NCBI GenBank assembly: GCA_008508345.1
Contig: QNGE01002397.1
Span: 52,168 to 116,167, forward strand
Reading direction: 5' to 3'
Source of the DNA: Paragonimus westermani
Lineage: Eukaryota > Platyhelminthes > Trematoda > Plagiorchiida > Troglotrematidae
Length of the DNA stretch: 64,000 nucleotides
Shown here: one piece after another, positions 13,401-25,227 of the stretch
Layout of the letters: each line of letters starts with the position of its first letter
How positions within the stretch are numbered: the first letter of the stretch is position 1
Translations under genes and position numbers: made by a program
Notes under the pieces: generated by a model
The model's database searches: none
Told to the model about the DNA's origin: nothing
Seen by the model: only the letters and a program-made list of their open reading frames with translations

Positions 13401-15964
13401 AGACGTAATTTACCATATGCCCTGATTCGCAATAAAGCGGTCCGGTGAAACCGTATTGCTTTTAAAAAGATGCTATTCTCTCTGGAATTTTTGGGACTGG
13501 ATTAACGATCGTGGGCTAGAAAGAGAATCTACCAAGGTGCAATCTCATTGCGTGTAGATTAGCACCGCCACTCGTCGATGCCCCCTTTAAGCTACTGCGG
13601 ACCGTCATCGAGATTCACTTTTGTTTCGGTTGGACCCATTTCATTTCAGTTCGCCAACTCTCTAGACTGTTGTTTAGCACTGAATATCTAAATTCTCAGA
13701 AGAGCTTCACTTCGACGAAATGAAACGGAGACTTATGCAGTGAGGGTGTGCAAAACGCACAGTCACCCTGCCAACGACTCTTGCTCATTGTGATGAATTT
13801 AAACAGGTCGCCATCTCAGACACCAGCAACTCAACGGAATGGCTGACTGCCAAGTATCCCCAGTAATTGTGTTGCATTCGTGCATCACCGTAGCTCAATG
13901 TAATTAGTTGACGCTACTGGAACTAAAATCCTGCGGACGAAATATATGGCAAGAATTCCACACGTCCTATCTTAGCAATGGGCGTCGATTAATCACGGGC
14001 TTGCATAGTGGTTCGCTGAATCTCCTAATTTTGCTCGTCACATTTTAAGTAACCTCTAGGTGAAAGAATTGTTTACGTTTGTAGATTGTTTGACTGACTT
14101 TGCCATGACCTCGGAAATAAGCTGCTTTATTGATGATGAATCGATATGTACCAACGTATCACTGCTTATAAACTGGTGCTTGTCCGTTATTCTACTTTCT
14201 ACGAAAAGTTTTCGTGTACATCATGATTGGCTACATTAGATGTCTAACTCTTCCACGTAGAGAAAATGATGGGTTCGATTGCGTCAGTTTCGGGTTCAGA
14301 CACATCGGTTACGCAACGGTAAAAACCCTTTTATGACAGCAGTATAAGATGGCTTGTTCTGAATAAACAGAAACTCATAGTTTTAAAATAATTGTTTTCA
14401 ATATCTTTCTTGAAAAACATGTTGACGATCCATTGACATATTAAAGTGCAAAATGCTTCTGTCCATTAAGGAACCTGACTTGTGAGGCTGAGGCCAAAGG
14501 AAAACTGGGATGTTCTTTGTTTACAAGAAATCAAATAACTGTATCAAGTGATCAATGAGTTAAGTTATATGACTGTACGATCGATAATATTCAAGCGTAG
14601 TATGACTGCCTGCAAGATCAGTGCCGTTATAAATTTCTCACACAATATCAGGCGACATGTCAACGTACGATAAATATCTGAAATGTAACGGATGGGAGTA
14701 AATAATTCTTTTCAATGTTTATCCAACGAGGCAGAAAACTGGTAACAGTATCCGGACACGTTACTATTAATTGGGAATTTTAGCTATATCTGAGCTATTG
14801 TTAAACACTGATTATTCTTAACAACACTGGTTACATGAGAGACTGCAATGAATTCTCACCGCTTCTTAAGCTCTGTAAACCTTCCCCCTCCAAATTGAAT
14901 CCTTTAAACCAGTGATGCTCAGCTTAGAATACGTTTTGCTTACTCTATCAATAATTAGCTGTTCAAGTGTTTTTGTAAACTGACTTTTGTATGCCTAATA
15001 TCTATCGACAGGTTTCTCTTACGTTTCTTGCAGCGATAGATAAGTAACACATTAATCAGTTGGTAATATAGGTATATTAGCGCGTAATCTTGATCTAGGT
15101 AAATTAGGCAAATTCAGCCTAAGTTGTAACTGCTGTGTTATAACAATCAGCAGTGATTCTTTCAACCGTAGTAGTTTGTCCAATTAACCACTGCGATATC
15201 GTCCTCTTTCCGTTTGTGTAAGCAGTGATACACGTTAACGTCTATTTCATCAAAATCCAGTTGGTTGTGAGTTGATATGTATTTCCGGTATATCAGTTAT
15301 GTCAAGTAAGCTTTATTTATCTCAATTCCGGGGTAATTTTGCATGATATCGTCGTGCTTCCTGAAGCAATGCTCATCACAGAAACTCTGGGTGATTGTTC
15401 GCAATAGAGGCTAACTGCACCGTATACCAACTATATCATAGTGCTCCTAGTATTGTCGTGTTCAGAGTATACGTTTGAAACGGAACATGGTATTACTAAT
15501 GCGAAATTCCTTGAAAGTTTTTACATAACCTCTCTTTTTTACATACTATCACAGTTTGTAAACTTTAAACAGTTCATTCTTGACTTGTCACACACCCCAT
15601 AATTAGCTCACTCAAATGCATATCAGATGCTAGCTAGCTCCTGGAACATTTGAAGTTAAAACAAAGCTCTGCGGTTATTCGTGAACAAAACAAAACGTGT
15701 GACTCATTTTGCTTCCCAGGTGATAAAATCATGATGTCATTTACAGGTGCAAATGTATGTGTTGTGTGATTTAAATGAACCAGCACAAACGGAAACCGCC
15801 CTTTCTTTACTCAGTTCGACTATACAGCTTTAAAAATGCAGTAAGTAGACAATATCAGTGTTCGTTGAGAGTTGATGAGGGTCATTCATTTAAAGTCGGC
15901 AAACAGATATAAAATTTGCACATCAACTCCTTCTGAAGTAAACATTCAAACATTTCACACTCAC
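10400..15964. other. anonymous sequence, no gene recognised
   Basis: No element or gene is recognised. A run of overlapping minus-strand open frames between 12074 and 11405 (106, 73 and 67 codons) is denser than the background and may be an old coding remnant. I cannot assign it: I see no catalytic motif, and the frames shift. The rest is AT-rich with short frames only. Confidence 0.45.
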
Positions 15965-16034
15965 CTTCTGGCATTCCTGCAAATGCTTGATTCACCAAAA
16001 CGATAACAAGGACACAGAAGCATGCTGAAGTCAT
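15965..16034 (-). CDS. candidate first coding exon of a secreted protein (signal peptide)
   Basis: On the minus strand an ATG at 16034-16032 opens 23 codons beginning MTSACFCVLVIVLV and continuing NQAFAGMPE. It has a short polar start, a hydrophobic core of about 12 residues and an AFA-G step that fits signal-peptidase cleavage. The reading frame then meets AAG|GTGAGTGT at 15965/15964, a near-perfect splice donor, leaving phase 1. The start context is GAAAATGA. A CCAAT box (minus strand, 16129-16133) lies about 95 bases upstream of the ATG. A short signal-peptide exon followed by an intron is a common design for secreted or surface proteins in animals. I could not find the second exon: no acceptor plus convincing coding stretch stands out between 15.0 and 15.9 kb. 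This is the best candidate for a live host gene in the window, but it is one short exon and could be chance. A longer 63-codon frame over the same bases (15961-16152) lacks these properties. Confidence 0.35.
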
Positions 16035-16128
16035 TTTCAGGTATTCTTTTTGTGAGAAAAGAGCTTAGTACTTTACATTTATGGGGGTCAAACTCAGCGT
16101 GAACAAAGGCAAGTGATTCAATAATTTC

Positions 16129-16133
16129 ATTGG
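16129..16133 (-). promoter_or_regulatory. CCAAT box upstream of the signal-peptide exon
   Basis: The plus strand reads ATTGG, giving CCAAT on the minus strand within GGCCAATGAA. It lies about 95 bases upstream of the candidate start codon. No strong TATA box is visible nearby. A five-base match is weak evidence by itself. Confidence 0.2.
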
Positions 16134-18339
16134 CCAGGTAGCAAATATACATACATTGTCGCTGTTCTCTTATGCTTTCACGGAGGCCAAAGTCTCATGG
16201 CTACTATGAACCAAAACTTCTTAATCCTGACTATTTTTGAGCTCTGCAGTTCAAAATGATCTAGGACTGTCCCAAACTTGGCAGATTTATTTTGTCGTAA
16301 ACTAAACTTCATGCCTTGGTGAACAAGAAAGTGACAAATGCTTCGTAAAATAATCTTAAACCAAAATTTCGTTGCAACAGACAAAACTGTTAGTGGCGTG
16401 TGTTCACCTAACGAAATTGGCAAGAAGATTTGTTGCAAACTGAAGGAATGAGAAAATTTGATTAAAAATGGAAAAAAGAAATCTTTAAAAAAGACATAAA
16501 AAAGAGAATTGCGCAATGGTTTGATTCCAACAAGTTATAAATAACTGGAAGCTCGGAATTCATGCGTACATTTGTCACCTTACATGAAATAAACGAAACC
16601 GAAAACAATCGAAATTATACAACAAAAACGCTGGATACGTGATTGTTTATCGACAAGGTGTGAAAGTGATGCTGTCATTTTTGTAACGGCAGATGCGAAC
16701 GGTTTAAAAAAAATTTCAATCAATGCAGCTGGTCAAATAATTACAATGTACCGTTTGCTTTACAAGGGAATCTTGGAAAATAGTACACAGTAGCCACCAA
16801 AATGAAAACCGTTACTTCGCGGTGCGTCTTATAGTTCGGTTTAGCTTTGACGGAAAGTGAAAATATCGCAAACTCACGAACGAGAAACAGATTTTCAAAT
16901 TTGTGAAGAAAGTCGGGACGTTTTTTGAAACTTGACCTCCGAATAATAGCCTGTACAAAAAACAGGAGTTCTGGAAACATTGTTTTCTAATTTAGGCTAA
17001 AAGCGTCAAATCATTCAGCTTCCCAACTCCTGTCATCGCAAGAATGTTTTACTTTGTGGTTGATTTTCAGCTGTTAGACATTTTGCAGGCTATTTGGAGG
17101 AAACAGTATTTTATTAACTCAGATTGCTCCTTAGTATGCTTCACACACAAGTGATTCTGTCAGGGAGGAAAAAAATTTATGCTGTAAACACAAAAATTCC
17201 GTTTAATTCCCTTAGTCACACGCTAAAAACATTTTGATCATGTACGGCAGATAGACACAAACATAGAGAATCGTGTCGTGCATTCGCACTATGTGTGACT
17301 TCAACACCGAAAGAAACGTGTGGGTTGCTTCAACTTATTTGTGCACGCATTGTCGGCTGGAAGTTGGAGACCAACATTTTCTCGTTAAAAGCCCGTTACC
17401 CCTGGTTCTGCGTGCATAGCGATATTTGAAATTGGCTACTTGGGTAGATTTTGTAACTTTCCGTGATTTGCCTAGAAGTTGATGAGATGGGAGTTCATGT
17501 AGCAGATCAACTAGCTCCATAGTTTTGCCTAATTGATTATCGCGGCTATTCCGCGTTGGAACGTTGTTGTTGACATAACACACGTAAATGGAATTGTGTT
17601 CGCTCATGTCTACCTCTATTTATCCACTGCAAATAAACGGCATGTGTGATGTTTGCATTTGGTGACAGTATGTGAAAAATTAATATAACTCAAAATATTC
17701 CTCCTGTCCGCTTTGATAGAATGCTGAGGGGTACTTACCGTTTCAACCGGCTTCAAGAAAACTCACAACTCATCAGTGACTCCTATTCGAATTTGCGGCC
17801 GTGAGGTATGATAAGACGAATTTCTGTTTGGTTTATATAATACATTCAAGCACTACTGGGTTTTTTAACTGGTTCCAGAGGGTCGTTATTTCGATTGTAT
17901 GAGTCAAGAAGTAGTGAGTCTACGAGGGAACGATTTTAACGGCTCCAGTAGAATGAACGGGGACAAACAGAGCAAACAGCGAAGCTTAATCCTAAGCAGT
18001 GATATGCAAATTGTAGATCACCTGAAATAGGATGTCAGCTCATTATTTTGGAATTCTGGAAAAGTAACTTGTAACATAAACGATAGATTGAAACAACCAA
18101 AAATCGAGTTATTTGCTCATCACTCGAAAATCTGTAGAGGCACCGTACCCATATGAAATTTTCAGCCACTTCTTTGTGAAAAGCAATAGGCTCGGCTTGT
18201 GATCAAATTACGGTTTGCCATCAGTGAAAGTGTTTACCACCGTGGATATGTGAACTCCGGCTACGTCGTTGTGGGGCATCAGTGTTGACGAGTAATCCAC
18301 AGTCTTCACATCAACACAGTTAAGTATTATATAAAAAGG

Positions 18340-18860
18340 ATCGGTCATCTGGTTGTCAGCTATGCACAAATAGCCCGATCAGATGCATGTGAATTGCAGT
18401 GGCAGACAAATAGATCGGCATGCATATATATGTATATACATGCGTATGTACAGATGCTAAACCACAAATCGAGATGGCCAAGTCTAGAATTATCAACTGC
18501 ACATTAATCGCAAACGACGGTACCAAGATCAGGACAAGTGTATATATCAACGTCAAACAACAAGAAGCATGAAGATAAATAAATAACTTGAACAGTGAAA
18601 ACTTGTGTACAACAAAATGGCAAGAGCGCGACAGACATTGAAAACGTGTGTGGAAATAAAAAGGGGGAAGGTAGTGCGATAAAGAAGAGCAATAAAAACG
18701 TGCAAAAAAGTTAACCTTAAAACAGAGCAGTTATTCCAAACAGATTCAGAGAAGGAAGCAGAACAGAGAGCAGCCAAAAGAAGGGAGTAGAATAGAAAGA
18801 AAAACTGTATAAGTAGAGAAATTTGAAAAGTAGAACCGGACAAAAATTCCCCATAGCTGA
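18340..18860 (-). repeat. pyrimidine-skewed tract (minus strand) with TA/CA-rich stretch
   Basis: The minus strand here is strongly C/T-rich, with overlapping open frames full of Leu, Phe and Ser that reflect base skew, not protein. A CATATATATGTATATACATG-type stretch lies at about 18421-18445. Similar tracts occur at 20.7-20.9, 21.3-21.45, 22.1-22.4 and 26.15-26.4 kb and in the mirrored right arm. Two of them (22.1-22.4 and 18.5-18.85 kb, minus) share the block GGGGAATTTTTG before the skewed run. They may be pieces of old LTRs, in which a TATA box is followed by such runs, but no gag or pol is attached. Confidence 0.45.
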
Positions 18861-20507
18861 AAGCATAGATAATTGGATAGGATTAGTGGGCAATCAAAAT
18901 AATTCGCTGGGCTGAAGTTGAAAAAGAACGCGTACGTTTGAGTGCAGCAAGGGTGAACATAAATCAATCTCCGAGTACAGCAATAATGGACAAGTCGGTC
19001 TGAGCGAGTACCACGTCGCCCATAACATACGTCGAGAACTGCTTGGGACAGGTAGGCATAGATCAAACGGCGACTGACATAGTTATGTTCAACAACAGAT
19101 CCTAGTAGGAATTTTGGATCTTCATGGTAAATACACATCTTTTGGAGCTAAACGTTAACAGTGCAACCTATATAAACCATTATTTATGTACATATGCGTT
19201 TCTGTTTATATAAATATATATGTGTATCTATAGATACGATGTCGTAAGGTTCAACGCATTAAGTAACTTCTTCTGCAAGCAGTAAATTGCAGAGATGTAC
19301 TATTACGGGTGCTGTTTGTTTATTCATTAACATAACCTTTTGTTGGCTGTCAAAACACAACAATCCAGTTCACCAACCCGCCGAATGTTTGGTCCTTTTG
19401 TGGAAGTTATGGAATGAAACCTTCCTATAAAAACCCCCGAAGATTTGGGTGCACGTCAAGCCAAAAACACAGAGTCGTTATTACAGAAACCTCTGGTCAT
19501 TGCCACAAGACGAACCGTCACAGGATAGGAGTGAATCAGTAGGAGAACTCGTTGTAACCAAGGGATTTTTTGCGCGGCTTCATAAGGAGCAAGTGAAACC
19601 AGCCGATGTGCGCAAATTATGGCTTTCCAGTCATGCAACATAACCATTTATCACCAGATTCGTGAGGTAACCACTGCGATATATGGAGACGCTGATGAAA
19701 AATGTTCACACGCTGATTCACATATAACTGATGGTCAAGCAACTTTAAATGATATCGTGCTTCCGGCTTCAATTAGATTATATCCACACGTTCTCGCTAT
19801 CATCGTAAATGGCAACAGTATATTGAGGCAAATCTCCGGCTGTTATCCTATCATAAAAAATATTTGTGAGTTCAAATCGGATAATGGCTTACTGCTCCTA
19901 AGAAAATTCAACAATCGTGTAGATCACTCAGACTAGCATGAAGGGATCTGCGAATTGGAATGCAACATGCATCTCTCGGTGTTTACATGTTTTACAATCA
20001 ACACCGTTGAGGATCAGTAAGTAAGAACGTTCTGGGAACATGTTTATTCGAGCGTTCCACGGAATAACTAGACTTTTACACTGGACAGATGCAGAGAAGA
20101 GAAATGGGGATTGAGTAATCAAAAAAACATCGTCTTGGGAGGATGCACGAAAATCAAATAATTGCGCACGGAAAGAAACAAGTCTACATTGCGTTGCCAA
20201 TCAAAGCTCAACCATTTGATGCGGATTACGATACGTCTAGTTTCATCCGTGCAACAAGAGTATAAGGTAAACATGAGCTTGGGTTAGGGACAAAACCGCA
20301 TACTGAGGACATCAATAAGTAATGGAGAGCAGCCTACCGGTAAGTGAACATGAAGGTATTAAATAGGGAAGAAATGCTATCAGAAGAACTCACCAAATTC
20401 TTGCAGATAAGGATGACAAAAGATCGTAAGGTATAGCAAATACCTCACCCGATGGAGAATCACAAACGAATGCCGCTCATACACGACCTGTGGGCGGAGG
20501 CGACTGA

Positions 20508-20920
20508 GAGAATTTAGATACAGAAAAACAAGATATGAATAATATTGGATTTGTGCGCTTGGTAAATCTACTCTGACTGTGTTGAGTAAAACGCTGACGC
20601 ATCAAATTCACTCACCAAGTCACATAATTCATCTGTTAGCCACGTACTCGTTTCGATTGTCCCAGCATGTCCGATTAGCTAATTTTATCGCTTATATATT
20701 CTACGTCACTCTTTCTCTTTATTTCCGTTCTATCAATCGCGTTTATTCCTGTTTCCTTGACGTCTCTTGCTTTTATCGTTTGGTTTCTTTCTCTATTCTC
20801 ACTGCTAGTTTTCCCTGTCTTTTCTTCTTTTCCTCGATTCGTGTGTGTATTTTTGCTCATTCTCTTGTTCTTCACTGCATACACCAGTCTGCTCTGCTTC
20901 GAGACTTCCATTCACGTTTT
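20508..20920 (-). repeat. dispersed repeat R, copy 1 (copies at 23202 and 25965)
   Basis: The block from TTTAGATACAGAAAAACAAG through GCTGACGCATCAAATTCACT and on through a skewed tract recurs in the same orientation at 23202-23365 (truncated) and 25965-26375. Read on the minus strand, it carries GAATATATAAGCG, a good TATA-type box, between a purine-rich run and a conserved block. That suggests a promoter-bearing repeat such as an LTR fragment. The end points are not flanked by an obvious target-site duplication. Mirrored copies lie at about 42255-42668 and 38955-39360. Confidence 0.6.
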
Positions 20921-21592
20921 ACAAGTCGACAATATACTTCTCGTCTACTCGTTGCATTTGTTGGAACTGATCCAACAAAATAAAACCCTGTCAGTTAGCA
21001 CTATCGACAGTCGATCGACAATGGAAAGCCAAATTTCAGCGCGTTGATTTCGTGTATTATTACCGACCCTGGAAAATAGAGAGTACAGAGAGACACGTCA
21101 AGCTATCGAGGCACGGAGCAAGTTTTGATTTTAGCCCGGACCGGATGTTACAAAATGGGTATCTTGACTAAAACAAAAGTAGGTACAAAACCAAAATCAA
21201 CGAAAATGTACAGATGAATGCGACTATCAAAATATCATTTATTATAGTCGCTACACATCGTTCGTAATAGACCGGCCATAGCATGTCTGATATTTACAAA
21301 CGCGAGGATGTAAAAAGAAGAGAGTTATACGCGAGAAATCAAGGAAAACAAAAGAAATAAAAATATATACGCGGAAACAAACACATTCAGATGTGAACCC
21401 ACAATCAGGAATTGAGGTAGATATACTCCTGTTGTAGTTGTCAAGTGGGTATGCACTCCACCATCGTCCACTAACAACGTGAAACACCTTTCCTCAAGAG
21501 CAATCGAAACGTGTAGTGAGATCACCTTCGACGTCCCCAAAATTCTAAACTCCGCGCGACGTGAGATTTGCCTTGCCAGTACCACCGCGCCT

Positions 21593-21676
21593 GTTCACAT
21601 TACCTTGTATATGTGAACTTACTACAAACCACTAACATCAAAGTTAGTGGGCCGGCATAAGTATCGCAGTTATGCC
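21593..21676. other. cluster of three consecutive perfect hairpins
   Basis: Three perfect inverted repeats follow one another. GTTCACAT pairs with ATGTGAAC (21593-21618, 10-base loop). CCACTAAC pairs with GTTAGTGG (21629-21650, 6-base loop). GGCATAA pairs with TTATGCC (21654-21676, 9-base loop). They are copied in mirror form at 41499-41582. The flank at about 21530-21592, read on the minus strand, resembles a degenerate tRNA (GGCGCGGTGGTACTGGC, then ATCTCACGTCGCGCGG). The whole lies in a segment missing from the diverged relative at 56.7 kb, so it may be part of an inserted small element. Confidence 0.55.
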
Positions 21677-22464
21677 CTCAGCTGTGTAATGAATTCGCAC
21701 CATCTCCACTCCTGTAGGTTACATTCACTAGGATAACAATGTTGAGCTATTACCGTTAGGAACGCCGCTTAACCAGTCTAACGCTTGTTTGAATTCTGAA
21801 GGTCGACTGGAATTTTCCGTCGACACACTCTCTTCCACTCTGGCGGCTTCTGTGCAGTTGTGCTCAAGTTGGTCTCACGTCCAGCTCCCTAGCACTCCTT
21901 AAGTGTTACGTTGAAGTCTGTTGTGAACGGGGAGTAAATCAATAAATAAAGTTTGCTTGAGGATTCATCGTTATTTTACCTGCGACTTCCGATTCACGGT
22001 AGCATAAAGGTGGGGAAACTCTGGGAGTAAGAATTCAGGATCTAGCCATACAAATGTAGTTCCATCAGACATCGAACTAGAAGGACGCGTCAGGGTTTGG
22101 AAACAAACCGCATATTTCCAGCACTGTTAGTTCTAGCCTAATCTGAAAGCAACGGCAGCAACCAAGTGATAAAAGAAGAGAAGCGAGCCCAGAGAGAAGT
22201 GTGTGGAAAATTCGAGTGCGTTGAACAACGCTCGAAAGTGTCCAGGTCAAATTAACTTGAATGATGGAGGAATAAATGAGAAGATAAAACAAGAGCAAAA
22301 ATTCCCCACGTTCAAATATTTGCACGGCCGGAGAAAGTGGCACTAAGTTCAAATCAGGCCTTGTATAGCAGGCGTGAACAGAATCATGCGGAAAGAACAA
22401 ACAAGTAATAAAACACGATTGCAGCCAGGATAATCAGAGAAGCCAAACGATCGCTGGTCATCGC

Positions 22465-23346
22465 AATGTCAATAAGGTCACCGGATGTGAAAGCACCCAC
22501 CAACCATATGTCCAACATAAAAGATGTCGCTTCAAATAATACCACAAATAGCGGCCCACATCAGGGGGCCGATGACGCGACAAAGACGAGCTTGAATACT
22601 CAAGTACTGAAGAGATATTTAATGCAAAACAACGTCAGACAAGTCAAGAATTTCCACCAGTAAATGATGCAATCACGTAACCTTTGAGAAATCACATTAG
22701 ACGCACAGAAACTCAGGGAATATTTCGATTGGTTTGCGAACAGTCAGGATAGGACCTATATGCAGGAAGTTAGCTATCACCTCCAACCAGATAACTGGTG
22801 AACACATGTTGACTCATGTTCGGTTATTGGGCATACAACTATGCTGATCAGTTTGTTTCAGACGTGAATTGGTGCAATGCACATGTGGTGTAGGCAACAC
22901 GTTCCTCACCTATCCGGTGGTTTCGCCATGTACAATGAATAGCGTCTAGTGTTATGTATACCCGCTATTAGCAGCTCCGATAACTCACAGTTAAGTGCAC
23001 GGTGTAAACTCAGGTGGAGTTGTGGCTGGTTGACTTCATACTGAGAGTGGTTTTGACCAAATGAACGTCACGCCTTATCAGTGCGTGTGTTCATTGTTGT
23101 CCTGTTGTTGATAGCTAGCTTGAACTGACTTTCTGAGTGACCCGGAGTAAACCGGCAAGTAGTAAACGTGGAGTGTGACCTGTTGGCCAAAGCTGACCTG
23201 GAGAGTTTAGATACAGAAAAACAAGATATGAATAATATTGGATTTGTGCGCTTGGTAAATCTACTCTGACTGTGTTGAGTAAAACGCTGACGCATCAAAT
23301 TCACTCACCGAGTCACTTACTTCATCTGTTAGCCACGTACTCATTT
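22465..23346 (+). repeat. 880-bp perfect direct repeat, copy A (copy B at 25228-26109)
   Basis: From ATGTCAATAAGGTCACC to TAGCCACGTACTCATTT this stretch is, as far as I can see, identical to the sequence 2,763 bases downstream. Beyond the right end the two copies remain recognisably similar for about 40 bases with many differences, so this end lies inside an older repeat (repeat R). Short open frames inside it (65 and 78 codons) are identical in both copies, but I see no family resemblance. Both left-arm copies share CTCCGATAAC while both right-arm copies carry the other base at that site. Confidence 0.85.
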
Positions 23347-24314
23347 GGATTTTCCAGGCATGACCGGTTCGCAAATTATAGCGTTCAATTTCCACAATAC
23401 TTTCACAGCCAACTTCGTAGCCCCTCTGAACTGGTCCTGCACATATTACACCGGTAGTCGCAATGAACTCTGTTGACTGCGATACACTACCTCTGAGTTG
23501 ACACACTGCAAACTACCGCACGTTCCACAGCGTAGTGGTTTCACAGCCCGCGATCACGTTGCATGATTCATATTTCCGTCAACGATTCCCTTAATCACCT
23601 TCAAGTAAGCCAACAGATCAGTTTGAACAAACACCGAGTTCTCAATTGTAACACCACATTTCGGAATAAGAGTGAATACCGTGTTCAATCTATCTAGCGT
23701 ATAGCCGGTGTGAAATAAACAATTAATGTTAGCTCCATGTGTCCAAATTGTTGAAACTGCATCTTATGATGACGAACAGCGAATTAAAGAGAGAACTGCG
23801 CGTCCGATTCAATGATTTGAAATATGGCTGGTTTACTGGATTCCCAGCTATGTGCCAACAATGTCCTTCTCTATACCCAGTCATGTGGACGAATGTTGCC
23901 TGTATAACTTTGGGTTACACTTAGTTTTGCCAAAATTTGACGCACTCCGACGTCTGGTTGTCTAACCATTAAAGTGGGTCTGGTTATCGTGCCATTCTAG
24001 AAGGACGAATATTGAAGACGTGTAATCAATCGACACAGTCAGCCAGGGCCACTAGTGAGCAAAGTCATCGCTGTGGGCATTAAAACTACATGTATTGAGC
24101 GACCAGCTTAAGCTGTTCACTCCGAGCACATCGGTTCTCATTCAATGCGCCCTCCATAATAGAAGACGTTTTGGTGAACACTGGTGTGCGTGCATTTCAG
24201 TGGGTGGCATACGCAGATTGCGGCTCGTCTACTCCATTCATATAACTAGATGGTACCAGGCAGCATGACCGGATTCTCATATGGCCATATGCATAAGATA
24301 CACGATAGATGCGA

Positions 24315-25078
24315 ATGTCTCATTCTGACAGTTTCGTTCCGCCAAATCAAAAACGAAACCTCATGTGATGCGTGGAGAGTAAGGTGTTAAAGGCCTGCAC
24401 CTTGGACACGTTACAAGTTGAATTAGACTTCCTACAAAAGATGTGTGCATACAGAATGGCCACCCTATGTCTTCCGTTTGGAAGACGACGCAGGCGGTAG
24501 AGTTGAAATTTAAGCCACTCTCTGTGAATAAGTGACTTGCGTTAATTAGTCTTCCTTTCAAGGGGGATCCCACGGCCGAAGTTATCACAAGAAAGCTCAG
24601 AAAGTCAGTCGGAACAACCTACCTTTCCACACAACTGTGCGTCAGTTTCCGTTCAACGCCCGTAATCATGTCACAACCGAAAGACAAACTTCCCTGTCCC
24701 GCAACCAGCTAGTGTGTGTAGTCATTTGTTTGATCGTGTCGAGCATCATATATTGGTCTTACTACAAGGCAACTGTCTGGCAGATTGCGTGAACATCATC
24801 CTGCGTGGTTGAACAGTGGTATGATTAAAACGGTTTCAAGCGTGACTGTTGCTCATTTGGCCGGATCTAATCATTCTGTCAGTAAGAAAGAGGCCTTTCA
24901 GATCGTCCACCGAATGCCAAGAAATCGATCCAGAATGGAGAGATTCCGAATGCTGACAGTTACCGAAGCCATTAGTATCCAAATGCGTGACTCTGACCTC
25001 TGCGCTCAGAGAAAGTTCTTGCGGACACGTAATCTTCCCTGGCCCACAATCAATCAAATCCACAATTTGCAACAGTGA
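24315..25078 (+). pseudogene. Penelope-like retroelement remnant, RT end plus GIY-YIG nuclease
   Basis: Reading downstream, frame pieces resemble the last part of a Penelope reverse transcriptase: FVPPNQKRNLM, then CVESKVLKACTLDTLQVELD and FLQKM. A frame change and a linker follow, and then an almost canonical GIY-YIG core at about 24725-24790: SYIGLTTRQLSGRLREHHPA. The 97-codon open frame 24785-25078 continues the nuclease with VAHLAGSNHSVSKKEAF and ends in the family's conserved LCAQ...LPWP tail (DLCAQRKF, NLPWP). Penelope elements are telomerase-related retroelements whose nuclease nicks the target. The YIG, the Arg and the Glu-His step are kept. The reverse-transcriptase part is broken by stops (for example after RNLM) and a frameshift, so the element is dead. 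It sits between the two 880-bp direct repeats and has no copy in the right arm. Confidence 0.75.
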
Positions 25079-25227
25079 TTGCGTAACTCATAACAAACAC
25101 ACCGTCCATAACCTCTATTGACCATTCTTCTGACTCACCCTGGTTAATGTTCTCATATTTATTCTGCTCTTACTAGTCTGACAGTCTAATGAATTCTCCC
25201 ACATGGAATAATTGACGTAGACATAGT

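Noticed and set aside
20579..20983. Open frames of 134 and 96 codons taken as proteins
   Set aside because: They lie in pyrimidine-skewed sequence, are Leu/Phe/Ser-rich, overlap in several frames and recur only as copies of repeat R. Base skew suppresses stop codons.
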